The notes under the pieces: model-generated
Told to the model about the DNA's origin: nothing
The model's database searches: none
The model's input: the letters and a program-made list of their open reading frames with translations, nothing else
Origin: Mycolicibacterium bacteremicum
GTDB taxonomy: Bacteria > Actinomycetota > Actinomycetes > Mycobacteriales > Mycobacteriaceae
Direction: 5' to 3'
DNA: 64,000 bases
NCBI RefSeq assembly: GCF_943913955.1
Contig: NZ_CALUAE010000027.1
Span: 1 to 64,000, forward strand
In this document: one piece after another, positions 1 to 7,925 of the stretch
How the letters are laid out: the number at the start of each line of letters is the position of its first letter
Position numbering within the stretch: position 1 is the first letter of the stretch
Made by a program: the position numbers and the translations under genes

Positions 1-292
1 CCTCGGGGGCGGCCGGGGGTGCCGGCGGTGCGGCGGGAGCCGGAGCCGCGGGCTTGGGGCCGGGCCGGGGGCCGGGGGTCGGCGCCGAACCGGCGGGCTT
101 GGCCGCCGCCGGTGCCGGCTTGGCGGTCTTGCCGCCGCCGAATGATTCACGCAACCGGCGGGCGACGGGCGCCTCGACGGTCGATGATGCCGATTTGACG
201 AATTCGCCCTGTTCGTTCAGTCGGGCGAGGACTTCCTTACTGGTGACACCGAGTTCCTTGGCCAACTCGTGCACGCGGGCCTTACCTGCCAC
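1..292 (-). CDS. infB: Translation initiation factor IF-2, N-terminal part
   Basis: First 97 codons of IF-2, the GTPase that places initiator tRNA on the 30S subunit. The gene runs off the left edge, so the G domain is not visible. From a GTG at 292 the product has an IF2N helical module in roughly its first 50 residues (KARVHELAKELGVTSKEVL), followed by an Ala/Pro/Gly-rich linker typical of actinobacterial IF-2. A GAGGAG-type ribosome binding site sits just upstream of the GTG. It is the last visible gene of the rimP-nusA-ylxR-infB series, all on the same strand. The family assignment is firm because both context and sequence agree. Confidence 0.93.
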   Translation of the reverse strand, partial: MAGKARVHELAKELGVTSKEVLARLNEQGEFVKSASSTVEAPVARRLRESFGGGKTAKPAPAAAKPAGSAPTPGPRPGPKPAAPAPAAPPAPPAAPE

Positions 293-393
293 TACTTCTC
301 CTCGTTTGGAGGCGTCAGCGGTGGTGGGGCCGCGCCTCGGGTTTAGCTATGACGCATGGTCATCGGGACTTCACGGTGTGCTCATGTTCTTCG

Positions 394-717
394 CTACCTG
401 TTCTCTAGCCGGTGGAAAAGCTCTTCCACCGCGGTGGTGTCCGGCGAACCGGTGATGCGCAACGCTCGGCCGATCGCCCGCCGGCGAAGTGCTACGTCCA
501 GACACTGCGGATCGGGGTGCAGCCATGCACCCCGCCCCGGCAGGTTACCCGCTGAGTCCACAGTCACGGCGTAATCGCCGGGCCTGTCGGACACCGCGGC
601 CAGTCGAAGCAGATCGACGGCCAGCTCTCGTTTCCGACATCCCACACACGTCCGCACCGGTCCGTCGGGACTGCGGTGCGCACGAGCCGGGATGGCCGAA
701 GTCTCGCGCTGGATCAC
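394..717 (-). CDS. ylxR: YlxR family RNA-binding protein (DUF448)
   Basis: Small basic protein of 107 residues that belongs to the YlxR/DUF448 family, usually encoded between nusA and infB as here. The family hallmarks are present: an RTCVGCR motif at about residues 22-28 and a GRGAW segment near residue 61. The family is thought to bind RNA; its exact role is not settled. The ATG at 717 gives about 20 residues before the core, so a start closer to the RTCVGCR motif is possible. The gene is probably co-transcribed with nusA, 55 bases upstream. Confidence 0.88.
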   Translation of the reverse strand: MIQRETSAIPARAHRSPDGPVRTCVGCRKRELAVDLLRLAAVSDRPGDYAVTVDSAGNLPGRGAWLHPDPQCLDVALRRRAIGRALRITGSPDTTAVEELFHRLENR

Positions 718-772
718 GGCTCAGTCTACCGTTCGCAGTTCGCGAGACAGAATCGCCTGCCGCCGACCCCTT

Positions 773-1795
773 CTACGTGGCGTGTTCTGCGCCGTCCGCG
801 TCGGGCGCCGCGGCCGCATCGCTGCGGATGTCGATGCGCCAGCCGGTGAGCCGGGCGGCCAGCCGCGCGTTCTGTCCTTCCTTGCCGATCGCCAGGGACA
901 GCTGGAAATCAGGCACCACGACGCGGGCTGCGCGGGTGTTCTCGTCGATCACCGTGACCGAGACCACCTTGGCCGGGGAGAGCGCGTTGGCGACGAAGCG
1001 CGCCGGGTCGTCGTCGAAGTCGATGATGTCGATCTTCTCCCCCGACAGCTCGCTCATCACATTGCGCACCCGCTGGCCCATCGGGCCGATGCAGGCGCCC
1101 TTGGCGTTCAGCCCGGACACCCGGGAGGTGACCGCGATCTTGGACCGGTGCCCGGCCTCGCGGGCCACCGCGACGATGTCCACCGACCCGTCGGCGATCT
1201 CGGGCACCTCCAGCGCGAACAGCTTGCGCACCAGGTTCGGGTGCGTGCGGGACAGCTCGATCTTCGGTTCGCGGGCGCCGCGGGAGACCCCGATGACGTA
1301 GCAGCGCAGTCGGTCGCCGTGCTCGTAGGCCTCACCGGGCACCTGCTCGGCGGGCCGGATCATGCCGTCGGAGCCCTTGGCCTCGGTGCCGACGCGGACC
1401 ACCACGTTGCCGCGGGTGTTCTCGCGGGCGTCGCGCTGCACGACGCCGGCGACGATATCGCCCTCCCGGGCCGAGAACTCGCCGTACATCTTCTCGTTCT
1501 CGGCGTCACGCAACCGCTGCAGGATCACCTGACGCGCGGTGGTCGCCGCGATGCGACCGAAACCCTCAGGGGTGTCGTCCCATTCGCTGATCAGGTTGCC
1601 GTCGGCATCGGTCTCCCTGGCCATCACCTTGACCACGCCGGTCTTGCGGTCGACGTCGATACGCGCATCGGCCTCGTGGCCCTCGGTGTGCCGGTACGCG
1701 GTCAGCAAGGCCGATTTGATGGTGTCGACCACGATGTCGACCGAGATTCCCTTGTCCGCCTCGATGGCGTGCAACGCCGCCATATCGATGTTCAC
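773..1795 (-). CDS. nusA: Transcription termination/antitermination factor NusA
   Basis: NusA binds RNA polymerase and nascent RNA and modulates pausing, termination and rRNA antitermination. The 340 residues show the usual order: an N-terminal polymerase-binding domain (about 1-130), an S1 domain (about 135-200) and two KH domains containing the GPMGQRVRNV and IGKEGQNARLAARLTGW segments. The acidic C-terminal repeats of proteobacterial NusA are absent, as in other mycobacteria (about 347 residues there). The start overlaps the rimP stop by four bases, so the two are translationally coupled. The identification is secure. Confidence 0.97.
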   Translation of the reverse strand: MNIDMAALHAIEADKGISVDIVVDTIKSALLTAYRHTEGHEADARIDVDRKTGVVKVMARETDADGNLISEWDDTPEGFGRIAATTARQVILQRLRDAENEKMYGEFSAREGDIVAGVVQRDARENTRGNVVVRVGTEAKGSDGMIRPAEQVPGEAYEHGDRLRCYVIGVSRGAREPKIELSRTHPNLVRKLFALEVPEIADGSVDIVAVAREAGHRSKIAVTSRVSGLNAKGACIGPMGQRVRNVMSELSGEKIDIIDFDDDPARFVANALSPAKVVSVTVIDENTRAARVVVPDFQLSLAIGKEGQNARLAARLTGWRIDIRSDAAAAPDADGAEHAT

Positions 1796-2340
1796 GTCCC
1801 GGCCCCCTCTCCTGACTGTTCGACCAACTCCAGCTCACGCCGGTTCGGCTGCGAAAACTCAACTTGGACAACTGCTTTGGCAATCTGTTCGAGATCGACC
1901 GAACGCAGCTCGAATCCCTTGCCCGCCGCCACCACCAGTGCCAGCACGCCGTCACCGACCACGCCGATGCGTCCGGACAGGCTCGTGCCGTCACGCAGGC
2001 TCAACTCGGCCTTGCGCCCTCTGGACCGCCGGAAGTGCTTCTCCTCGGTGAGTGGACGATCCACCCCGCGCGAGGTGACCTCGAGCACGTAGGGGTCGAC
2101 ATCGGTCCGGTCGGCCTCATCGAGCTTCGCCGAGGCCAGCCGCGACAATTCGGCCACCGCATCGAGATCCAGCGGGGTGTCGCCATCGGCGACGACGGTG
2201 ATCTTCGGTGGCCGCGCCGTCGCCGTGATCGTCACATCCTCGATTTCGTAACCCGCGCGCGCGAATTCGCCGTCGAGGAGTTCGATCAGCTGCTCGCGCG
2301 ACGGGAGTCGTGCAGACCGCAGCGGGTCGTCCGATGCCAC
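1792..2340 (-). CDS. rimP: Ribosome maturation factor RimP
   Basis: RimP helps assemble the 30S subunit and is almost always encoded directly before nusA. The 182-residue product has the alpha/beta N-terminal domain with the conserved VTSRGVDRPL stretch near residue 90 and the small beta-barrel C-terminal domain. Translation starts at GTG 2340, preceded by GAGGAG about six bases away. It is the first gene of the leftward rimP-nusA-ylxR-infB operon, so the promoter should lie in the 130-base gap shared with the divergent gene at 2471; a clear -10/-35 pair was not resolved. Confidence 0.94.
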   Translation of the reverse strand: MASDDPLRSARLPSREQLIELLDGEFARAGYEIEDVTITATARPPKITVVADGDTPLDLDAVAELSRLASAKLDEADRTDVDPYVLEVTSRGVDRPLTEEKHFRRSRGRKAELSLRDGTSLSGRIGVVGDGVLALVVAAGKGFELRSVDLEQIAKAVVQVEFSQPNRRELELVEQSGEGAGT

Positions 2341-2470
2341 GGCGAGCTCCTCATCTTGAGTTGTGCGGACAGGATCTCCGACCGGCCGGCCGGAGAATCA
2401 ACTACCAAACGATACGCCAGCCGCGACGCGGCAATCACCAAACGAGCGGCCCGGCCCAACATGGCAGGAT

Positions 2471-3001
2471 GTGGGCGTGCCGAGCGCCCTGCCCCAGCTG
2501 AGTCGGCGGCGTCTGCTGATCGGCGCCCTGCCGGCCACCCTCGCCCTCGGGGTCCTCGGATCCACCACGGCCTGTGCCCCCGAGGCGCCGCCCGCCGATC
2601 TGGCCGACCTGCGCACCCAGTTCGACCGCGCCCGGTCCGACAGCACGCTGGCCGGCGACGCGGCCACCGCACTGGCCGGACCGTCGCGCCAGGCGCTGGT
2701 CGCGGCGCTGACCGCCATCGCCGCCGAACGCTCCGCCCACGGTGATGCGCTGGCCGCCGAGATCACCCGGCTGACCGACGGTCAGGCACCGGCCACCGAC
2801 ACCACCACCCCGACCACCAGCACGGCCCCCGCCGCCGCCCCCACCGTCGCACAGGTCATCGACGCGTTGCGCGGGTCCGCCGAGCAGTCCGCCCAGGCCG
2901 CCGAACGGATGGCCGGCTACCGCGCCGGGCTGCTCGGCTCGATCTCGGCATCGTGCACCGCGGCGTACCTGGTGGCGTTGGGCGGAGAGGAGAAGCCATG
3001 A
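2471..3001 (+). CDS. Secreted/lipoprotein-like conserved mycobacterial protein (Rv2843 type)
   Basis: Exported protein of about 176 residues with no recognised enzyme domain. The N terminus has an SRRRLL arginine cluster, a hydrophobic stretch and then GSTTAC, which could be a non-ideal lipobox, suggesting a Tat- or Sec-exported lipoprotein. The rest is Ala-rich helical sequence with a Thr/Pro/Ala linker near residues 110-130. The start is uncertain: GTG at 2471 or 2477 fits the signal peptide, while an in-frame upstream start would add a non-signal extension. The stop overlaps the next gene's ATG by four bases, so the two are probably coupled. By position and type it matches Rv2843, divergent from rimP. 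Confidence 0.65.
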   Translation: MGVPSALPQLSRRRLLIGALPATLALGVLGSTTACAPEAPPADLADLRTQFDRARSDSTLAGDAATALAGPSRQALVAALTAIAAERSAHGDALAAEITRLTDGQAPATDTTTPTTSTAPAAAPTVAQVIDALRGSAEQSAQAAERMAGYRAGLLGSISASCTAAYLVALGGEEKP

Positions 3002-3480
3002 CCTCCCCCACCCCGACACCGGACCCGGACCGCCCCGAGGACGCCGCCCACGCGGCGCTGTTCGACGCCGTGGCCACCGAGCACGGCGCCATCTACGGCT
3101 ACGGCATCGTCTCGGCGCATTCGACATCCGAGGACAACTGGCTGGTCGCCGAGGCCATGGCCCAGCACCGGGACCGCCGTGAGCAGGCACTGGTGCTGCT
3201 GGCCGACCGGCAGGTCACCGCGCCGCTGCCGGCACCGGGCTACCAGCTGCCGACCGAGGTCACCGATCCCGGTGACGCGGCCGAACTGGCCGTGCGGATG
3301 GAGGCCGACACCGCCACCGCCTGGCGCGCGGTGCTGGAACAGGCCCAGACGCCGCAGGACCGCACGTTCGCGGTGACCGCGATGACGCAGGCCGCGGTGC
3401 TGGCCGCGCGGTGGCGCACCATCCTGGGGACCGCCCCGGTCACCGTGGCTTTCCCGGGCGGTCCCGAACAGGCGGGCTAA
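2998..3480 (+). CDS. Ferritin-like DUF4439 protein (Rv2844 type)
   Basis: 160-residue helical protein of the DUF4439 ferritin-like group. It opens with a Pro/Thr-rich tail and then has helices containing regularly spaced Glu and His residues (ATEHGAIYGYG, MAQHRDRREQAL, RMEADTATAWRAVLEQA), the pattern of a four-helix bundle. Whether it binds metal is unknown. The ATG at 2998 overlaps the stop of the preceding exported protein, and the two form a small operon divergent from rimP and convergent with proS. The family call is good; the function is unknown. Confidence 0.75.
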   Translation: MTSPTPTPDPDRPEDAAHAALFDAVATEHGAIYGYGIVSAHSTSEDNWLVAEAMAQHRDRREQALVLLADRQVTAPLPAPGYQLPTEVTDPGDAAELAVRMEADTATAWRAVLEQAQTPQDRTFAVTAMTQAAVLAARWRTILGTAPVTVAFPGGPEQAG

Positions 3481-3491
3481 TTGTTCAGCGC

Positions 3492-5258
3492 TCAGCCCTG
3501 ATTCGCGCCCAGCGCGGCAGCCACCTCGGCGGCCGCGCCGTCCACCGCCAGTTCGCGGGTCTCGCCGCTGAATCGGTTGCGCAGTTCCACCACACCGTCG
3601 GCCCAGCCGCGCCCGACGACCACGATCCAGGGCATGCCGAGCAGTTCGGCGTCCTTGAACTTGACCCCCGGTGACGAGGTGCGGTCGTCGAGGAGCACCT
3701 CGAAGCCCAACCGGGACAGCTCTCCGGCCAGGTCGGTGGCTCCCGCACGGGCGGCGGCGTCCTTGTTGGCGATCACCACGTGCACATCGAACGGTGCCAC
3801 CGCGGCCGGCCAGCGCAGGCCGATCTCATCGTGCTGCTGTTCGGCGATGACGGCGACCAGTCGCGACACCCCGATGCCGTAGGACCCCATCGTCAGGCGC
3901 ACCGGCTTGCCATTCTCGCCGAGCACATCGGCGGTGAAGGCGTCGGCGTATTTGCGGCCGAGCTGGAAGATGTGGCCGATCTCGATACCGCGTGCCGAGG
4001 TGAGCACACCGGCGCCGTCCGGGGACGGGTCACCGTCGCGCACATCGGCGGCCTCGATGGTGCCGTCGGGAGTGAAGTCGCGGCCCGCGACCAGGCCCAC
4101 CACATGCCGATTGGGAGCGTCGGCCCCGGTGATCCAGGAGGTGCCGGACACCACCCGCGGGTCGACGAGGTAGCGAACACCGTTGTCCTGCAGCGCCTTC
4201 GGCCCGACATAGCCCTTGACCAGAAACGGGTTGGCGGCGAAATCGGCATCCTCGAGCAGCGTGAACTCAGCCGGCTCCAGCGCGGCGCCGAGACGCTTCT
4301 CGTCGACCTCCCGGTCACCGGGCACGCCGACGCCGAGCAGCTCCCACTCCCCGCCGGGCACGCGCGTCTTGAGCAGGACGTTCTTCAAGGTGTCCGCCGC
4401 GGTGACGGCGCGTCCGGCGAACTGCGCCAGACCGGCCGAGTTGGCCCAGTCCACCAGGGTGGCGATGGTCGGGGCATCCGGGGTGTCGTGCACCTGGGCC
4501 GGCGGCTGTCCCTCGATCGGGATCTCCTCGGGGGCCCTGGTGATGACCGCCTCGACGTTGGCGGCGTAGCCGGACTCGACGCACCGCACGAAGGTGTCCT
4601 CGCCGACCGCGCTCTCGGCCAGGAACTCCTCCGACGCGCTGCCGCCCATCGCCCCGGACACCGCCGAGACGATCACGTAGTCCACCCCGAGCCGGCCGAA
4701 GATGCGCTGGTAGGCCTCGCGGTGGTGGTGGTAGGCGGTCTTGAGCCCGTCATCGTCGATGTCGAACGAGTACGAGTCCTTCATGACGAACTCGCGACCG
4801 CGCAGGATGCCGGCGCGCGGACGCGCCTCGTCGCGGTACTTGGTCTGGATTTGGTACAGCAGTACCGGGAAGTCCTTGTACGAGGAGTACTCGCCCTTGA
4901 CCGTCAGGGTGAACAGTTCCTCGTGGGTGGGGCCGAGCAGATAGTCGTTGTTGCGGCGGTCCTGCAACCGGAACAGCGTGTCGCCGTATTCGGTCCAGCG
5001 GTTGGTGGTCTCATACGGCGCGCGCGGCAGCAGGGCCGGCAGCAGGATCTCCTGACCGCCGATCGCATTCATCTCACTGCGGACGATGTTCTCGATCTTG
5101 CGCAGCACCCGCAGACCCAGCGGCAGCCAGCTATAGATCCCCGGGCCGATCGGGCGGACGTAGCCGGCCCGGACCAGCAGCTTGTGGCTGGGCACTTCGG
5201 CGTCGGCGGGGTCGTCACGCAGGGTTCGCAGGAACAGCTCGGACATACGGGTGATCAC
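3492..5258 (-). CDS. proS: Prolyl-tRNA synthetase
   Basis: Class II aminoacyl-tRNA synthetase charging tRNA-Pro. The 588 residues carry the bacterial-type arrangement: motif 1 region near RPIGPGIYSWLPLG, motif 2 near YRDEARPRAGILRGREFVMKD, an inserted editing (INS) domain between motifs 2 and 3 (about residues 225-400), motif 3 near GSYGIGVSRL, and a C-terminal anticodon-binding domain ending around DAELLGMPWIVVVGRG. The length matches mycobacterial ProS. The ATG at 5258 is used; a second Met four codons later is also possible. The gene stands alone between convergent DUF4439 and the VOC gene. Confidence 0.97.
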   Translation of the reverse strand: MITRMSELFLRTLRDDPADAEVPSHKLLVRAGYVRPIGPGIYSWLPLGLRVLRKIENIVRSEMNAIGGQEILLPALLPRAPYETTNRWTEYGDTLFRLQDRRNNDYLLGPTHEELFTLTVKGEYSSYKDFPVLLYQIQTKYRDEARPRAGILRGREFVMKDSYSFDIDDDGLKTAYHHHREAYQRIFGRLGVDYVIVSAVSGAMGGSASEEFLAESAVGEDTFVRCVESGYAANVEAVITRAPEEIPIEGQPPAQVHDTPDAPTIATLVDWANSAGLAQFAGRAVTAADTLKNVLLKTRVPGGEWELLGVGVPGDREVDEKRLGAALEPAEFTLLEDADFAANPFLVKGYVGPKALQDNGVRYLVDPRVVSGTSWITGADAPNRHVVGLVAGRDFTPDGTIEAADVRDGDPSPDGAGVLTSARGIEIGHIFQLGRKYADAFTADVLGENGKPVRLTMGSYGIGVSRLVAVIAEQQHDEIGLRWPAAVAPFDVHVVIANKDAAARAGATDLAGELSRLGFEVLLDDRTSSPGVKFKDAELLGMPWIVVVGRGWADGVVELRNRFSGETRELAVDGAAAEVAAALGANQG

Positions 5259-5303
5259 GAGCGGTCAGCCTAGCGGGGCGACCGTTCAGCCCGACAATCC
5301 AAT

Positions 5304-5975
5304 TCAGTCGCGGCCCTGCCAGGTGCACACACAGGCCTCGTTGCCCTCGGCATCGGCGAGCACCCAGAACGCCGGCGCGGCCGCGTCGGAGACCATTCGG
5401 CCGCCCGCCGCGAGCGCCGCCTCGATCCGTGCCGCGGCACACTCGGGCGGTACGTCGACGTCGAGGTGGATCCGGTTGCGTTGCCGGCGTGGCTCGTCCA
5501 TCTGTTGGAACCAGATGATCGGGCCCCGGCGCAGCGGGTCGATCAGGGCTCCCGGCGGCAGGTCGGGCGGATGCGGTCCGTCGAGGTAACCGGTCACCGC
5601 CCGCCAGAACCCGCGCACCGCCGCGATGTCGAGCGCGTCGATCGCGATCTCGAGCGTCTGTGCCACGACGGCGCCGTCGCCGGCGGTGGTGGTCAGTGAC
5701 GCGTCGGCCAGTGCGGCGGTGATCCGGCGGGCCAGCGCGAGGTCGGGCTCGGTGACCGTGCCCGCAGCGCGGTCCTGCAAGCGCAGCACCACCCGGTCGT
5801 CGGACAGGTCGATGTCGAGGTGCCCGGCTGCGGCGGCCCCGCCGGCCCGCACGGCGATATCCGCGGCGTGCACGGCCGCAGGCAGCGAATCGACGGCGAC
5901 GTGACTGACGAGCGTCCCGAGTATCAGGCGCCAGCCCGATGCCTCGGTGGCTGCACTGATGTCCCGGCGGCGCAC
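5304..5975 (-). CDS. Fusion of a pterin carbinolamine dehydratase-like domain and a VOC/glyoxalase-like domain
   Basis: 223-residue two-domain protein. Residues about 10-105 resemble the pterin-4a-carbinolamine dehydratase fold (WRLILGTLVSHVAV, then a helix, GHLDIDLSDDRVVLRL, DLALARRITAAL), but the catalytic His-His-Pro triad of that family is not seen. Residues about 110-223 are a glyoxalase_6/VOC-type domain (LEIAIDALDIAAVRGFWRAVTGY, NRIHLDVDVP, ADAEGNEACVC). The N-terminal half is therefore probably structural or binds another ligand. The gene lies just upstream of proS on the same strand. The domain fold calls are moderately confident; no substrate can be given. Confidence 0.62.
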   Translation of the reverse strand: MRRRDISAATEASGWRLILGTLVSHVAVDSLPAAVHAADIAVRAGGAAAAGHLDIDLSDDRVVLRLQDRAAGTVTEPDLALARRITAALADASLTTTAGDGAVVAQTLEIAIDALDIAAVRGFWRAVTGYLDGPHPPDLPPGALIDPLRRGPIIWFQQMDEPRRQRNRIHLDVDVPPECAAARIEAALAAGGRMVSDAAAPAFWVLADAEGNEACVCTWQGRD

Positions 5976-6304
5976 GGCTCCCCTAGGTGGCGATCTTGCG
6001 GTTATCCACAGTGTTCATACACAGGTGTGGAGAAATTACACGGGTGTGTTTTGCGCGCAGCACAGCTGAGCCGTTCAACCGCTGGCTTGGGTTTACCCGC
6101 CGTGACACCGCACCAAACATCTGAAACGAAAAATTTTCCGACAGTCATCCCGCGGGCGTTTACCTCCGGCGACGGCAGGCAAGTCAACACTCATGTCCGC
6201 TGCTCCCGTCGCTCACCGCCGCTGGGGCGGATGCCCGCCCAGCAGGCGCCACTGGCTGGTGGAGACGCATCTGGGCGAGGTGGTTCCGCTGGTGCGGGAT
6301 TTCC
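5976..6304. other. Intergenic region downstream of efpA
   Basis: Stretch of 329 bases without a convincing gene. Its left half is AT-richer than the surroundings and holds a perfect DnaA-box-like nonamer (TTATCCACA at 6002-6010) and an AAAATTTT core near 6130. A rightward ATG at 6192 opens a 49-codon frame that runs antisense into the 3' end of efpA; nothing in it resembles a known family, so it is not called. The region probably carries the efpA terminator and the promoter of the leftward VOC gene. Confidence 0.4.
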
Positions 6305-7888
6305 TCAGTTCTCCAGCTCTCCGGCGTCGATCGCGTCCTTGACCTCCTGGGCGTGCGCCACTTCCTCCGCCGTGTAGCGGATGAACAGCGCGGCCGCACC
6401 GACGACCACCGCGACGGCGGCAACCCACAGCAGGCCGTAGGTGTAACCCTGGTCCAGCGCGTTGAGTTGGGCCTCGTTCATGTTCTTGACCGGGCCGGTG
6501 GTCCCCCCGAGGTACAGCGTGCGCGAGGTGATCACGGCCTGGATGATCGCGAGGACGACGGGTCCGCCCAGGTTCTGCAGCATCAGCGCGATGGCCGACA
6601 CCGGACCGATCTCGTCGAAACCGACACCGGCGATCGCCGACACCGTGAGCGGCACGACGATCATGCCGATACCGAAGCCACCGACGGTGATCGGGATGAC
6701 CAGGTTCGGGAAGTACGGGATGTCCCCGTGCAGCGTCGAACCGTAGATCATCGCGGCCAGCACCAACACCCCGCCGGCGATCACCAGCAGGCGCGGCGCG
6801 AACTTCGACACCAGCACCGAGGACAGGCCCAACCCGATGCCGAGGGCGATGACGAACGGGATGAACCCGATACCGGCGCGCAGGGCGCTGTAGCCCATGA
6901 CGTCCTGTACGTACAGGCCGATCAGCACGGTCAGGGTGAACATCACGCCGCCGGCCAGGAACACCGCGTAGAAGGTGGCGACCCGGTTGCGGTCACGGAA
7001 CAGCGAGAACGGCACGACGGGGTTCTCCGCGGTGCGCTCGACGTAGAGGAAGGCCAGGAAGAACACCACGGCCGCCAGGCCGGAGGCCAGCGTGACCGGG
7101 TCCAGCCAGCCACGCTCGGGCCCCATCGAGAAGCCGAAGACGGCGGCGGTGCAGCCCAGGGTGGCCAGGATGGCGCCCGCGGCATCGAGTTTCATCGGCG
7201 CGCGGTCGGTCTCGCGCAGGTGGGTGCGCGCCAGGTACAGCATGATCAGGCCGATCGGGACGTTCACCAGGAACGCCCAGCGCCAGGACACCTCGGTCAG
7301 CGCGCCGCCGACCACCAGGCCCATCACCGATCCGACACCGGTCATGGCGGCGAACACCGCGGTGGCGGTATTGCGGGCCGGGCCCTTGGAGAAGGTCGTG
7401 GCGATCAGCGCCAGGCCGGTGGGCGAGGCGATCGCCGCGCCCACACCCTGCAGCAGGCGCGCGATCACCAGCGTGGCCTCATCCCAGGCCACACCGCAGA
7501 GCACGGAGGCGATGGTGAACAGCGCGACGCCGACGATGAAGGTGCGCTTGCGACCGATGGTGTCGCCCAACCGGCCGCCCAGCAGCATCAGACCGCCGAA
7601 GGTCAGCACATAGGCGGTGATGACCCAGCTGCGGCCGGCATCGGAAAGCCCGAGCTCGTCCTGGATCTTAGGAAGCGCGACGATGGCGACCGTGCTGTCC
7701 ATCGTGGCGAGCAACTGCATGCCGCCGATGGCGATCACGGCCGCGATGAAGTTCCAGGACGGCAGGAACGCCGGCGACTTGCCGTTTTGCTGCATATCCC
7801 CTCGGCCTACGTGTACTGGCAGGGCCCGATTGCTGCCTTCTGCACCGTCTCCGCCGGACTTGCGACCGGCAGCATTGAGAGCAGTCAT
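6305..7888 (-). CDS. efpA: MFS efflux pump EfpA (QacA/EmrB type, 14 TM)
   Basis: Inner-membrane drug/proton antiporter of the major facilitator superfamily. The 527 residues closely resemble mycobacterial EfpA: a variable cytosolic N terminus of about 45 residues, then MQLLATMDSTVAIVALPKIQ with the motif-D1 acidic residue, the motif-A loop GGRLGDTIGRKRTF, and motif C in TM5 (near SVMGLVVGGALTEVSWRW). The C terminus ends in a charged segment like EfpA of M. tuberculosis. It follows cysG with only 33 bases between, but it appears to have its own promoter. In M. tuberculosis the orthologue is linked to drug and lipid export; the substrate here is unknown. Confidence 0.95.
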   Translation of the reverse strand: MTALNAAGRKSGGDGAEGSNRALPVHVGRGDMQQNGKSPAFLPSWNFIAAVIAIGGMQLLATMDSTVAIVALPKIQDELGLSDAGRSWVITAYVLTFGGLMLLGGRLGDTIGRKRTFIVGVALFTIASVLCGVAWDEATLVIARLLQGVGAAIASPTGLALIATTFSKGPARNTATAVFAAMTGVGSVMGLVVGGALTEVSWRWAFLVNVPIGLIMLYLARTHLRETDRAPMKLDAAGAILATLGCTAAVFGFSMGPERGWLDPVTLASGLAAVVFFLAFLYVERTAENPVVPFSLFRDRNRVATFYAVFLAGGVMFTLTVLIGLYVQDVMGYSALRAGIGFIPFVIALGIGLGLSSVLVSKFAPRLLVIAGGVLVLAAMIYGSTLHGDIPYFPNLVIPITVGGFGIGMIVVPLTVSAIAGVGFDEIGPVSAIALMLQNLGGPVVLAIIQAVITSRTLYLGGTTGPVKNMNEAQLNALDQGYTYGLLWVAAVAVVVGAAALFIRYTAEEVAHAQEVKDAIDAGELEN

Positions 7889-7896
7889 ACCGGGCT

Positions 7897-7925
7897 ACTT
7901 TACAGTAATCTTAGAATTCCTTTAA
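7897..7925 (-). promoter_or_regulatory. Probable SigA-type promoter of efpA
   Basis: On the minus strand a -35-like TTAAAG (7925-7920) and a -10-like TAAAGT (7902-7897, fits TANNNT) are separated by exactly 17 bases. The -10 ends eight bases before the efpA ATG, and no good ribosome binding site lies between, so the transcript would be leaderless or nearly so. The -35 overlaps the cysG stop codon. The inverted repeat TACT-TTAC-AGTA overlies the -10 and could be an operator. Confidence 0.5.

Noticed and set aside
3780..5273. Long rightward open frame opposite proS
   Set aside because: It lies wholly antisense to the well-conserved proS and has the low-complexity Arg/Gly/Asp/His/Val-rich composition of a GC-rich shadow frame.
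6192..6341. 49-codon rightward frame downstream of efpA
   Set aside because: No known family, unusual composition, and its 3' part is antisense to efpA.
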